Assembly (NCBI RefSeq): GCF_001457635.1
Contig: NZ_LN831051.1
Coordinates: 1,736,001-1,800,000 of the forward strand
DNA: 64,000 bases
Direction of reading: 5' to 3'
From: Streptococcus pneumoniae
GTDB taxonomy: Bacteria > Bacillota > Bacilli > Lactobacillales > Streptococcaceae
The position numbers were made by a program, and so were the translations under genes. Below the pieces are notes generated by a model that was given only the letters and a program-made list of their open reading frames with translations, ran no database searches and was not told the DNA's origin. Positions 1 through 8,568 of the stretch are shown here, in pieces; the first letter of the stretch is position 1, and every line of letters begins with the position of its first letter.

Positions 1-502
1 CAGTTACGAGAATAGTTCCTTGACCATCGCTATGGATTGCGCCTCCTTCCAGTACAAAAGGTTTAGCATCATAGACAGGCCTTCCCAAGGCCTCAGCAAA
101 ACGACTGGCTACTTGGTCATCCTCTTCATAATCTTGATAAAGACCATCATAGGTGCCTCCCCAAGCATTGAAGGCCCAATCCACGGCTAATTTCTTACCT
201 TTATCATTGACGAGAATGGTTGGGCCAGTATCACGCGCCCAGGCATCATTGGTGGGAATGTCTAAATAAACAACCTTGTCTCCAAGATAGGATTGGGCTT
301 CAGATAGATAGGCCTGCTCCACCAAAAGATAGACTCTTTCCCCTTCTGCTATGGTCTCGATGATCTGAGTAAATGCTCTTTTAGCAGCCTTTCCTTGAAA
401 AGGCCATGATCCTGGTCGAGTCGGCCATATCATGAGGGTACCATGATGGGGTTCGTACTCTGCTGGCATGTGATAGCCTAATTTTTTTGGACTGTCCATC
501 AT
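1..502 (-). CDS. aguA: Agmatine deiminase, N-terminal part (cut by window start)
   Basis: Hydrolyses agmatine to N-carbamoylputrescine and ammonia, the step after arginine decarboxylation on the way to putrescine. The reverse strand reads [20 protein letters not shown], then [17 protein letters not shown], and near the window edge [13 protein letters not shown], all typical of the peptidyl-arginine deiminase-like family; the catalytic Cys lies beyond the edge. The start ATG (500-502) overlaps the nspC stop in an ATGA, so the two are translationally coupled as the distal genes of the polyamine operon. The second Met (497-499) is an alternative start. aguB would be expected next, outside the window. 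Confidence 0.93.
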   Translation of the reverse strand, partial: MMDSPKKLGYHMPAEYEPHHGTLMIWPTRPGSWPFQGKAAKRAFTQIIETIAEGERVYLLVEQAYLSEAQSYLGDKVVYLDIPTNDAWARDTGPTILVNDKGKKLAVDWAFNAWGGTYDGLYQDYEEDDQVASRFAEALGRPVYDAKPFVLEGGAIHSDGQGTILVT

Positions 503-1626
503 GATAATCTCCCTTTAAAGTCTTGATAGCCAAAAGCTTTGAGTAAGCTACAGTCTCCCTGTTCGTCCATGAGATAGAGACTTGGCAATCCAATACCATT
601 AAAGGTATTATTTTTGACAAAAGAATAAATGGCCATGTCTTGAAAATAAAGTCTGTCTCCGATTTGGACTGGATTTTCAAAACTATAATCACCAATCACA
701 TCGCCCGTCAGACAGGTATTAGAAGAAAATCTGTAGGTATGGGCTTTTTCCTGTGCCTCAAAGCCATTTCTCAAAGATGGACGATAGGGCATCTCAAGTA
801 CATCAGGCATATGGCAGGTCGCAGAGGCGTCTAAAACCAAGATTTCCATACCGTTTTCTACAATATCTAATACCTCAGTTGCTAAATAACCCGCATTAAG
901 CGCAATGGCTTCACCAGGCTCGATATAGATTTCAAGATTGTAAGTTTTTCGGATACGCTTGATTTCTGAAATCAGCAAATCCACATCGTAACCTTCTCTT
1001 GTAATATGATGACCACCACCCATATTGAGCCATTTTACCTCATGTAAGTAGGGACCAAACTGTTCTTCTACTGCTTTCAAAGTTGTTTGTAAATCATCTG
1101 CTCCCTGCTCGCAAAGGGTATGAAAATGAAGTCCGTCAACCAAATCTAGCAAATCACTCGGAATCTTGTCTATAGTAACTCCAAAGCGAGAACCTGGTGC
1201 ACAAGGGTCATAGAGCGCGTGATCTCCTTGAGTTGAACACTGAGGGTTGAGGCGCAAACCAACACTGACACCAGCCTCTCGACAACGCGGACCGTGTTTA
1301 CGCAACTGTCTCTCTGAGTTAAAGACGATATGGTCCATTATCTCTAGCAATTCCTCCAAGTCTGCATCCTTGAAAGCAGGCGCAAATACATGGACTTCAC
1401 CAGGAAATTCTTCCCTTGCCAATTTGGCCTCATAGAGTCCACTAGCTGTCGTACCTGATAGATACTGGCTAATCAAGGGATAAGTTTTGTAGAGGGAATA
1501 TGCCTTCTGGGCAAGCAAGACCTTGCAACCGGCCTCTTCTTGTACATATTGTAGAATGCGGCAATTAGCTTCTAACTTGGCCAAGTCAATAACATAGGCT
1601 GGTGTTGGTACTTGTTCTAACTTCAT
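499..1626 (-). CDS. nspC: Carboxynorspermidine/carboxyspermidine decarboxylase
   Basis: PLP-dependent decarboxylase of the alanine-racemase-fold (group IV) family; it removes CO2 from carboxyspermidine or carboxynorspermidine, giving spermidine or norspermidine. The 375-residue protein has the usual length, the PLP lysine region LAQKAYS near residue 40, and [12 protein letters not shown] and [11 protein letters not shown] family motifs. Its ATG overlaps the stop of the upstream dehydrogenase by one base (TAATG), and its own stop overlaps aguA (ATGA), so the genes are tightly coupled. With the upstream dehydrogenase it forms the alternative spermidine route that does not use S-adenosylmethionine. 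Confidence 0.95.
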   Translation of the reverse strand: MKLEQVPTPAYVIDLAKLEANCRILQYVQEEAGCKVLLAQKAYSLYKTYPLISQYLSGTTASGLYEAKLAREEFPGEVHVFAPAFKDADLEELLEIMDHIVFNSERQLRKHGPRCREAGVSVGLRLNPQCSTQGDHALYDPCAPGSRFGVTIDKIPSDLLDLVDGLHFHTLCEQGADDLQTTLKAVEEQFGPYLHEVKWLNMGGGHHITREGYDVDLLISEIKRIRKTYNLEIYIEPGEAIALNAGYLATEVLDIVENGMEILVLDASATCHMPDVLEMPYRPSLRNGFEAQEKAHTYRFSSNTCLTGDVIGDYSFENPVQIGDRLYFQDMAIYSFVKNNTFNGIGLPSLYLMDEQGDCSLLKAFGYQDFKGRLS

Positions 1627-2885
1627 TAGTCCACCATTTGTGGATTTTCAACCACAACCCATGGCAAACCATACTCATTCAAAGCTTCCATGAATGGATC
1701 TGGATCTAACTCCTCAAGGTTATACACTCCAGCTTGTTTCCAAGTTCCGTTCATGACTAATTTTGTCCCAATCATGGCTGGAACGCCTGTCGTGTATGAA
1801 ATTGCTTGTGACCCGACTTCTGCATAGCACTCTTGATGGTCGCAAACATTGTAGATGTAGATAGTCTTTTCAACGCCATCTTTGACACCTGTAAAGATAC
1901 ATCCAATATTGGTTTTTCCGACTGTACGTGGCCCAAGACTGGCAGGATCTGGAAGCAAGGCTTTCAAAAATTGAATTGGAACAATTTCTTGGCCGTTAAA
2001 GTTAATGGTATCCGTACGAAGGAGTCCAACATTTTCAAGACATTTCATGTGCGTCAAGTAAGATTGACCAAAAGTCATAAAGAAACGAATGCGTTTGACA
2101 CCTGGAATGTTCTTGGCCAATGATTCGATTTCTTCATGGTGAAGGAGATACATATCTTTTTGTCCAACTTGAGGGAAATCATACTCACGCTTGATAGACA
2201 TAGCTTCGACTTCGACCCATTTCCCATCTTCCCAGTAAGAACCTGGAGCAGAAACCTCACGGAGATTAATTTCTGGATTAAAGTTGGTTGCAAATGGATA
2301 ACCGTGGTCACCGCCATTACAGTCTAAAATGTCGATATAATGGATTTCATCAAAATAGTGTTTGAGGGCATAAGCTGAAAAGACACTAGTTACACCTGGG
2401 TCAAAACCAGAACCAAGAAGAGCAGTCAAGCCTGCTTCTTTGAATTTCTCTTGATAAGCCCACTGCCATGAGTAGTCAAAGTAGGCTGTAAAACCAAGTT
2501 CCTTACAACGTTTTTCGTAGATAGCACGCCACTCAGGGTCTTCTGTGTCTTCTGCTTCGTAGTTGGCTGTATCGATATAGTGAACACCTGTTGCCAAACA
2601 AGCATCCATAATGGTTAAATCTTGATAAGGCAGAGCTACATTCAAAACGGCTTCTGGTTTGTAGCTTTCAATCAGGGCAATCACTTCTTCAACCTTGTCA
2701 GCATCAAGTGCTGCAGTTTCAATTTTAGTACTTGTTTTGCCTTCTAGCTTCGCTTTCAAGTCATCGCATTTTGACTTGGTACGGCTAGCAATCATAATCT
2801 CTGTAAATGTTTCGCTATCTTGACAAATCTTTGAAATAGCAACTTGGGCAACGCCCCCACAACCAATAACTAGTAAACGACTCAT
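1626..2885 (-). CDS. Carboxynorspermidine synthase (saccharopine dehydrogenase family)
   Basis: NAD(P)H-dependent enzyme that condenses aspartate semialdehyde with a diamine to form carboxy(nor)spermidine, the substrate of NspC. The 419-residue protein starts with a Rossmann motif GCGGVAQ (residues 8-14) and contains GSGFDPGVTSVF and the saccharopine-dehydrogenase C-terminal region. It is often annotated as saccharopine dehydrogenase (lys1), but placement directly before nspC and after speE argues for the polyamine role. The start overlaps the speE stop by four bases (ATGA). Confidence 0.93.
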   Translation of the reverse strand: MSRLLVIGCGGVAQVAISKICQDSETFTEIMIASRTKSKCDDLKAKLEGKTSTKIETAALDADKVEEVIALIESYKPEAVLNVALPYQDLTIMDACLATGVHYIDTANYEAEDTEDPEWRAIYEKRCKELGFTAYFDYSWQWAYQEKFKEAGLTALLGSGFDPGVTSVFSAYALKHYFDEIHYIDILDCNGGDHGYPFATNFNPEINLREVSAPGSYWEDGKWVEVEAMSIKREYDFPQVGQKDMYLLHHEEIESLAKNIPGVKRIRFFMTFGQSYLTHMKCLENVGLLRTDTINFNGQEIVPIQFLKALLPDPASLGPRTVGKTNIGCIFTGVKDGVEKTIYIYNVCDHQECYAEVGSQAISYTTGVPAMIGTKLVMNGTWKQAGVYNLEELDPDPFMEALNEYGLPWVVVENPQMVD

Positions 2886-3742
2886 TTTTTTCCTTCCTCT
2901 TCTTCTAAAATGTCCTCAACATACTTGGGCAACATAAAGGATCCCACGTGTAAGTTTGCAGTGTAGTATTCTGTGAAAAGCTGGCGTTTTTTCCAACCTT
3001 CCTTGTCAAAATCTTTGACAGGGTGGTATTTTTTCGATGCAAATCCAAACAACCAATAGCCAGCTGGGCTAGTTGGAATATGGGCCTGATAAACCCGACT
3101 GATTGGAAAGGATTGATTGACCTTGCGGTGCATGCTTCGGCAGGCCGACTCATCCTCGTCAAAGAAGGGACTCCCATGCTGGTAAATCATGATGCCGTCT
3201 TCCTTCAGAGCTCGATAACTATTGCCGTAGAATTCCTTGGTAAAGAGTCCTTCCGTATGGCCAAATGGATCTGTCGCATCGTTGATGATAATATCGTAAT
3301 CATCTTCGCAGTTTCGCAAAAAGCGTAGCCCATTTTGGTAGTAAATGGTAACACGAGGATCATCTAGCCCTGCAGCAAAGTCTGGGAAATACTCACGACA
3401 GACCTCGACCAACATCTCATCCGGTTCCACGATATCGATTTGTTCCAGTTCAGGATAGAGTGTTAATACTTGGGCAACACCGCCGTCACCACCCCCAATA
3501 ACCAATACTTTCTTTGGATTTGGGTGGACAGCCATGGGAACGTGAACGGTCATTTCATTGTAGACGAAATCATCCGCATCTGAGAACAAGACATGGCCAT
3601 TTAAAATCAGTATTTTCCCAAAAGCTGGCGTATCCAAGACTTCGATATCCTGCCATTCACTTTTTCCAGCGTAAAGTTGCTTGGCTGTTCTCAGAGACAA
3701 TTTGACATCTGGAGTATGAACTTCAGAAAACCATAAATCCAT
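2882..3742 (-). CDS. speE: Polyamine aminopropyltransferase (spermidine synthase)
   Basis: Transfers the aminopropyl group from decarboxylated SAM to putrescine. The 286-residue protein has the SAM-binding GGGDGG at residues 83-88 and the catalytic aspartate in NDATDPFG (D155). A clear ribosome site (AAGGAG) lies before the ATG. No SAM decarboxylase gene lies in this window, so the donor must come from elsewhere, or the neighbouring carboxyspermidine route is the active one. The decarboxylase upstream is now separated from speE by an IS110 remnant, which may weaken co-transcription. Confidence 0.95.
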   Translation of the reverse strand: MDLWFSEVHTPDVKLSLRTAKQLYAGKSEWQDIEVLDTPAFGKILILNGHVLFSDADDFVYNEMTVHVPMAVHPNPKKVLVIGGGDGGVAQVLTLYPELEQIDIVEPDEMLVEVCREYFPDFAAGLDDPRVTIYYQNGLRFLRNCEDDYDIIINDATDPFGHTEGLFTKEFYGNSYRALKEDGIMIYQHGSPFFDEDESACRSMHRKVNQSFPISRVYQAHIPTSPAGYWLFGFASKKYHPVKDFDKEGWKKRQLFTEYYTANLHVGSFMLPKYVEDILEEEEGKK

Positions 3743-3771
3743 CTATTTCTCCTTATATTATATTTAGCGCA

Positions 3772-3990
3772 GTTAGCTACTGCCAAAGCCCAAGTGGTAT
3801 ACTTGGAATAAGCCACTGTGGATTAGTTTATTCCCTCCAATCGCTTGACGATTTCCGAAAGGCTCTAACCACAGTTTTTTGTTTCAATTGGTAATGAGTT
3901 TGATAACGCATAGACGTTTTATCTCGTCTAAGGTAACAAGACAAAAAATTCGTGGATAACCAAGTAGACTTGAAATACTACATCTGGAGG
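3772..3990 (+). ncRNA. Candidate bridge-RNA region of the IS110 element
   Basis: About 220 non-coding bases lie upstream of the transposase start. They contain a perfect 6-bp hairpin (3790-3795 with 3801-3806), a long stem ACTGTGGATTAG (3815-3826) with CTAACCACAGT (3865-3875), and a hairpin TAGACG/CGTCTA (3911-3916 with 3925-3930). In IS110-group elements the left-end non-coding region is known to encode the bridge RNA that guides recombination. Assignment here rests on position and folding only. Confidence 0.4.
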
Positions 3991-3997
3991 TACTCCC

Positions 3998-4690
3998 ATG
4001 CTTTATGTGGGCATTGATGTCGCTAAAAATAAACACGATGTTACAGCCTTGAATGTTCCAGGAAAAACTGTTCTTAAACCACTCACTTTTTCAAATAATA
4101 AAGCTGGTTTTGAACTCTTAGATCTGTCTCTTCGACAACTCAACCAAGACTGTCTCATCGCTCTTGAAAATACCGGACATTATGCCTTTAATCTACTGAA
4201 CTTCCTGCATGAACAAGGATATAAAGTTTACACCTGCAATCCTTTGCTCATCAAGGAATTTGCCAAATCATTATCACTTCGCAAGACTAAAACGGATAAG
4301 AAAGACGCTCATGGCATCGCTCTTAAACTTCTTTCTGACCCCAATCGTGAACAATTTCAACACGATAATCGGCAAGTAGAACTAAAAATACTGGCTAGAC
4401 ATATTCATCGTCTCAAGAAAAACAGTCTGATTGGAAAGTACAATACACTCGTTGTCTTGATATCATCTTTCCTGAGTTGGATAAAATCGTTGGAAAGCAT
4501 TCAGAATATACCTACCAACTCTTGACACGCTACCCTAATCCTCAGAAAAGGATTGAGGCAGGATTTGATAAGCTGATAGAAATTAAGCGATTGACCGCTT
4601 CTAATTCAAGGGCTTTTTGCCGTGCTCTAAAATCATCGCCAAATCATCAAATTGAAATAAGAAATAGTTTAGATAAAACTATTGACTTTT
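3998..4690 (+). pseudogene. IS110-family transposase, frameshifted and truncated
   Basis: The first reading frame (3998-4525, 175 aa) starts MLYVGIDVAK and carries the DEDD RuvC-like catalytic set: D7, E57, D100 and D103 (KTDKKDAHG). Around 4440-4480 the homology jumps frame: ELDKIVGKHSEYTYQLL, as expected for the family, continues in the frame beginning at 4477, then decays after KRLTAS near 4600. A second frame break follows, and the Tnp20-like C-terminal domain is absent. The start ATG follows a GGAGG ribosome site. Confidence 0.85.
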
Positions 4691-6154
4691 CTTATAGTTT
4701 GTCTTTCTCTTAATAACGTTGATATGATTGACCTCTGGATCTTCCGTCCCTTGGAGGGAGCAACCACGTTCCTTGGCGAATTGGATATAGTCTACAATTT
4801 CTCGTGTAATGCGTTCACCAGGAGCCAAGATAGGAATCCCTGGAGGATAGCACATGACAAATTCTCCACAGACCTGTCCAACAGACTCATCTAAGGTCAA
4901 ACTTTTTCTCTCTGAATAGAAGGCTTCTTGTGGAGACAGCACCAACTCGGGCTGAATATATTCTCCAGCTATTAAGTCCTTCCCATCTCGTGAATAGAGT
5001 CTCTTAATATCAGCCAGAGCACCAACCAAGCGCTCGATGTCTTGGATGCGGTCGCCGATGGAAATATAGGCCAAGATATTGCCGATATCACCAAACTCGA
5101 TCTGAATGTCGTATTCGTCTCGCAAGAGGTCATAAACCTCGATACCTGTTAAGCCTATTCCCTGAGTGTAAACTGACAACTTGGTTACATCAAAATCACA
5201 GACCGACACACCATCTATTAACTCTTTTGAGTAAGCATAGTAACCGCCAATGGCATTGATTTCATGACGAGCGTACTCGGATAGCTCAATGACTTCCTCA
5301 AACGACTCTTTACCACGAAGGGCCAAGTTGCGACGTGAAATATCCAAACTAGCCATCAATAAGTAAGAGGCAGATGTAGACTGGGTCAGGTTTATAATCT
5401 GACGAACGTACTCGGGATTCATCTGCTCCCCGATTAAAAGAAGCGAACTTTGTGTCAAACTCCCACCAGACTTATGCATGGAAACTGCTGCCATATCAGC
5501 TCCTGCATCCATAGCAGAAATTGGAAGTTTACCAGTGAAATGCAAATGCGCTCCATGGGCTTCATCTACTAAAACCATCATGCCAGCTTCATGAGCCATT
5601 TCTGTCAACCCCTTTAGGTCTGAACAGATGCCGTAGTAAGTAGGATTGTTGATTAGGATAGCCTTAGCATCTGGATGGTCCTTTATGGCCTGTGCTACTC
5701 GGTCATTTTCAAGACCTAAAGCGATACCAATCTTAGGATCTACACTCATCTCGATATAGATGGGAATGGCACCACATAGAACCAACGCATTGATAGCAGA
5801 TTTATGGACATTTCGTGGCAGAATAATCTTATCTCCTGCCTTGCAGGTTGCCAGAATCATAGTCTGCACCGATGAAGTTGTTCCACCAATCATTAGAAAG
5901 GCATGGCTAGCTCCAAAAGCATCTGCAGCCAGCTCCTCTGCATCACGAATAATCGAAATAGGATGGCCTAAATTATCCAAGGGTTTCATCGAATTGACAT
6001 CAATGCCTACACATTTTTCTCCTAAGAGTTCGACAAGTTCTGGATTTCCCCGTCCACGCTTGTGACCTGGAACATCAAAGGGAACAATCCTTTTCTTGCG
6101 TAACTTCACCAAGGCCTCATAAATTGGGGCTTGGTTTTGATCTAACTCTTTCAA
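4679..6154 (-). CDS. cad: Orn/Lys/Arg decarboxylase, major domain family (annotated lysine decarboxylase; arginine likely)
   Basis: PLP fold-type I decarboxylase, 491 aa. The PLP lysine is K228 in SMHKSGGSLTQSS, with the partner aspartate in LVDEAHGAH (D197). Pneumococcal annotations call this lysine decarboxylase (cad); however, an agmatine deiminase and spermidine genes in the same operon make arginine decarboxylation (to agmatine) more coherent, which is inference. The start is TTG at 6152-6154, placed six bases after AAAGGAG; the nearby ATG is out of frame and hits a stop at once. It is the first gene after the structured leader at 6217-6545. Confidence 0.92.
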   Translation of the reverse strand: MKELDQNQAPIYEALVKLRKKRIVPFDVPGHKRGRGNPELVELLGEKCVGIDVNSMKPLDNLGHPISIIRDAEELAADAFGASHAFLMIGGTTSSVQTMILATCKAGDKIILPRNVHKSAINALVLCGAIPIYIEMSVDPKIGIALGLENDRVAQAIKDHPDAKAILINNPTYYGICSDLKGLTEMAHEAGMMVLVDEAHGAHLHFTGKLPISAMDAGADMAAVSMHKSGGSLTQSSLLLIGEQMNPEYVRQIINLTQSTSASYLLMASLDISRRNLALRGKESFEEVIELSEYARHEINAIGGYYAYSKELIDGVSVCDFDVTKLSVYTQGIGLTGIEVYDLLRDEYDIQIEFGDIGNILAYISIGDRIQDIERLVGALADIKRLYSRDGKDLIAGEYIQPELVLSPQEAFYSERKSLTLDESVGQVCGEFVMCYPPGIPILAPGERITREIVDYIQFAKERGCSLQGTEDPEVNHINVIKRKTNYKKSQ

Positions 6155-6216
6155 AACATACTCCTTTCAATATTTTTAGGACCTTATGAAAACTAAGGAA
6201 CTAAAGGTTGACTCAT

Positions 6217-6244
6217 GAAAAAAGAGCAGGTTTTCACCTGCTCT
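6217..6244 (-). terminator. Intrinsic terminator between leader RNA and cad
   Basis: Perfect 8-bp stem AGAGCAGG/CCTGCTCT (6223-6244 on plus) followed on the minus strand by six T. It lies about 65 bases upstream of the cad start, so cad expression needs readthrough or a weak promoter inside the gap, where I see no good -35/-10 pair. Confidence 0.85.
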
Positions 6245-6545
6245 GCAATCTTCTGACGTGTTTATTTTGGTTTCTGTTGAGTATGTCTGTTCCCGATGTT
6301 TCCTAACTCTCTAGTAGCAAATATTACGTACTTTATTGATCGTTTCACAAGATGACGTGTGCTTTCACCACACTAAAAATTTATGAATTAGGACAAGTGT
6401 CCTAACATCAACTTATAAAAGTAGGCTTTTAACCCTATCAATAATGTGGCTTTTCAACCACGCTTCGGCATTCAACCCTGCCTGTCCGTAGGCATTTTTT
6501 ACTCGGGTTTATATTTGCTAGAAAACATCATCTCATTTTCTAAGC
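6217..6545 (-). ncRNA. Structured leader or independent small RNA upstream of the polyamine operon (unidentified class)
   Basis: Read on the minus strand, a good promoter is followed by ~325 nt and an intrinsic terminator, with no convincing ORF. A perfect 10-bp long-range pair (plus strand 6511-6520 with 6315-6324) closes a ~210-nt multibranch domain. Inside it are AACCC/GGGTT around a GCCT/AGGC hairpin, GTGGTTGAAAAGCCAC, TAGGGTTAAAAGCCTA, TTAGGACACTTGTCCTAA and GTGTG-GTGAAAG-CACAC. The domain also holds a long arm TACTTTTAT/ATAAAGTA. I could not match it to tmRNA, RNase P, SRP RNA, T-box or the lysine riboswitch core. It may be an attenuating leader of cad or a stand-alone RNA. Confidence 0.6.
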
Positions 6546-6551
6546 TTTATT

Positions 6552-6580
6552 ACTATATCATGTTTTTAAGAACTTGTAAA
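6552..6580 (-). promoter_or_regulatory. Promoter of the structured leader RNA
   Basis: On the minus strand, -35 TTTACA (6575-6580), a 17-base spacer and -10 TATAGT (6552-6557). This is the best sigma-A promoter between the IS30 element and cad, and predicts a start near 6545. Confidence 0.7.
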
Positions 6581-6604
6581 GTATTTTTTGATAAAAAACA
6601 AAAA

Positions 6605-6711
6605 TATAATAGATTGAAACTAGAATAGTACACTTCTGCTTCTAAAACATTATTAGAAATAGATTTTACTGTCCTGATCGATTTGTTCTGTTCTTGTTTC
6701 ATTTTACTATA
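6605..6711 (-). repeat. RUP element 1
   Basis: Exactly 107 bp, from TATAATAGATTG to CATTTTACTATA, matching three other copies in the window. RUPs are non-autonomous elements with IS630-like ends flanked by TA. This copy is reversed relative to the other three. Confidence 0.88.
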
Positions 6712-6779
6712 TGTTCGTAAATGAAAGTTCTATAATGAAGTTAGCCACCCAGCCCTCCTAAAAATTAGATGGTTCAACT

Positions 6780-7833
6780 AGCTGATAGCTCTTGTAGGCA
6801 TAAGAAAACACCTCTGTGTTATACTTGTTGTTCAACCACAAACACAAGAAAGGCACAGAAATGCAAGACAATTATACTACAAAAGGTAAACATTTGACAA
6901 TCGATAGCCGTCGCTTAATCGAAAGATGGAAAAAAGAAGGAAAATCAAATAGAGAAGTTGCCTCTCTACTTGGAAAAGCTCCTCAAACTATCCACACTGA
7001 AATCAAGCGTGGGACAGTCCGACAATGTCTTGGAAAAGGGCGCTTCAAAGAGGTTTATTCTGCCGACTACGCTCAACAGTCTTATGAAAACAATCGCAAG
7101 CGCTCGGTCAAGAAATCAAGCTTGACCAAGGAACTAAAGGAAAAGATTCTCCACTATCATAACCAAAAATTTTCGCCTGAAATGATGGTGATGGCTAAAG
7201 GGGTTAACGTGGGAATTTCAACCATTTACTATTGGATTCATCATGGAAAATTGGGGTTAAGCAAGCAGGATTTGCCTTACCCTAGAAAAGGAAAAGCGCT
7301 TAAGAAACAGGCCAGCACCAACTTTAAACCTGCTGGTCAATCCATCGCACAGCGGCCTGAAGCTATCAATCTTCGCTTGGAGAATGGGCATTATGAGATT
7401 GATACGGTTCTACTTACGAGAGCGAAAAACTACTGCTTGCTTGTCTTGACGGATCGAAAGAGTAGACATCAGATCATCCGATTGATTCCAAATAAAAGTG
7501 CTGAGGTGGTCAATCAGGCTCTAAAACTCATCTTAAAACAACACAAGATTCTTTCCATCACGGCAGATAATGGAACGGAATTCAATCGCTTGTCTGATGT
7601 ATTTTCTGAGGAGCACATTTATTATGCGCACCCCTATGCCTCTTGGGAAAGGGGAACTAATGAGAATCACAACAGGTTCATTCGTAGATGGTTACCTAAG
7701 GGAACCAAGAAAATGACTCCCAAAGAAGTCGCATTCATCGAAAAGTGGATTAACAACTATCCTAAAAAATGCTTGGACTACAAGTCACCCAGAGAAGACT
7801 TCTTGATGGCTAACTTGAACTTGAAATTTAGCG
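6780..7833 (+). mobile_element. IS1239-like element (IS30 family), right end deleted
   Basis: The transposase gene and a plausible left end with its promoter (TATACT near 6820) are present. No sequence complementary to the left-end region occurs after the transposase core; the element runs directly into the coding sequence of a VIT-family gene. The right inverted repeat is therefore gone and the copy should not be mobile alone. The left limit is approximate. Confidence 0.75.
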
Positions 7834-7910
7834 TCAGAAACAAATCACGAAATCGATTCAAATTTTGCAGGTCGTTTAAATATCCTGCGCGCAGGTGTTC
7901 TTGGTGCTAA
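6861..7910 (+). CDS. IS30-family transposase (IS1239-like) with altered C-terminus
   Basis: 349 residues starting MQDNYTTKGK after an AAGAAAGG ribosome site; the ATG at 6816 gives a longer, less likely product. An N-terminal helix-turn-helix (about 20-60) is followed by the integrase core: EIDTVL (D181), TADNGTEF (D236) and WERGTNENHN (catalytic Glu near 268). After NLNLKFS the last ~23 residues are read from VIT-gene DNA in another frame (RNKSRNRFKF...), so the natural end is lost. The catalytic core looks intact and could act on other copies in trans. Confidence 0.88.
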   Translation: MQDNYTTKGKHLTIDSRRLIERWKKEGKSNREVASLLGKAPQTIHTEIKRGTVRQCLGKGRFKEVYSADYAQQSYENNRKRSVKKSSLTKELKEKILHYHNQKFSPEMMVMAKGVNVGISTIYYWIHHGKLGLSKQDLPYPRKGKALKKQASTNFKPAGQSIAQRPEAINLRLENGHYEIDTVLLTRAKNYCLLVLTDRKSRHQIIRLIPNKSAEVVNQALKLILKQHKILSITADNGTEFNRLSDVFSEEHIYYAHPYASWERGTNENHNRFIRRWLPKGTKKMTPKEVAFIEKWINNYPKKCLDYKSPREDFLMANLNLKFSVRNKSRNRFKFCRSFKYPARRCSWC

Positions 7911-8526
7911 CGATGGAATTATTTCCATTGCTGGTGTGGTTATCGGGGTTGCCAGTGCCACGACCAATATCTGGATTATCTTTTTATCAGGATTTGCGGC
8001 TATCTTAGCTGGTGCCTTTTCAATGGCTGGTGGAGAATATGTATCCGTTTCAACTCCAAAAGATACCGAGGAAGCTGCCGTTTCGCGAGAAAAACTCTTG
8101 TTAGACCAAGATAGGGAACTAGCCAAAAAATCCCTCGATGCTGCTTATATCCAAAATGGAGAATGCAAAACTTCTGCCCAACTCTTGACCAATAAGATCT
8201 TTCTTAAAAATCCACTCAAGGCTCTGGTAGAGGAAAAATATGGGATTGAGTATGAAGAATTTACCAATCCTTGGCACGCTGCCATTTCTAGCTTCGTTGC
8301 CTTTTTCCTTAGAAGTTTGCCTCCAATGCTGTCAGTGACCATTTTTCCAAGTGATTACCGCATCCCTGCTACTGTCCTTATTGTCGGTGTGGCCCTTCTT
8401 CTCACTGGTTACACTAGTGCCAGACTTGGAAAGGATCCGACTAGAACAGCTATGATTCGGAACCTTGCTATTGGTCTCTTGACCATGGGAGTTACCTTCC
8501 TGCTCGAACAACTTTTCAGCATTTAG
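7834..8526 (+). pseudogene. VIT/CCC1-family membrane protein, start codon removed by IS junction
   Basis: The frame opening at 7825 reads SETNHEIDSNFAGRLNI, then ILRAGVLGANDG and continues to 8526 with four or five hydrophobic segments. The LGANDGIISIAGVVIG motif marks the VIT1/CCC1 (iron/manganese transporter-like) family. There is no ATG in the N-terminal part; the junction lies where an ATG before SETNHE would be expected, and the first in-frame GTG (7936) would remove part of helix 1. I infer the IS30 element replaced the promoter, ribosome site and start. Weak expression from GTG is not excluded. Confidence 0.75.
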
Positions 8527-8536
8527 AATACAAGAA

Positions 8537-8568
8537 ATACCTCGATTTTGAAGTCGAGGTATCTTTTT
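8537..8568 (+). terminator. Terminator after the VIT gene
   Basis: Perfect 9-bp stem ATACCTCGA/TCGAGGTAT (8537-8545 with 8554-8562) followed by CTTTTTT. It separates the VIT gene from the convergent permease gene. Confidence 0.88.

Larger units (their letters stand above)
3760..4690 (+). mobile_element. Decayed IS110-family insertion between the decarboxylase gene and speE
   Basis: This block sits opposite to the polyamine operon. It holds a non-coding left part (about 3760-3997), the transposase N-terminal half, then out-of-frame continuation that fades into the 3' end of the decarboxylase gene. The C-terminal serine-containing transposase domain and the right end are missing, so it cannot move alone. 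IS110 elements lack terminal inverted repeats, so the limits are approximate. Confidence 0.75.

Noticed and set aside
6217..6545. Lysine riboswitch (L box) before the decarboxylase gene
   Set aside because: GCCGAAGC and GAGTA occur, but the AGAGGTGC core and other conserved L-box segments are absent.
6217..6545. RNase P RNA or T-box leader
   Set aside because: No GAGGAAAGTCC region of RNase P and no AGGGTGGNACCGCG T-box sequence.
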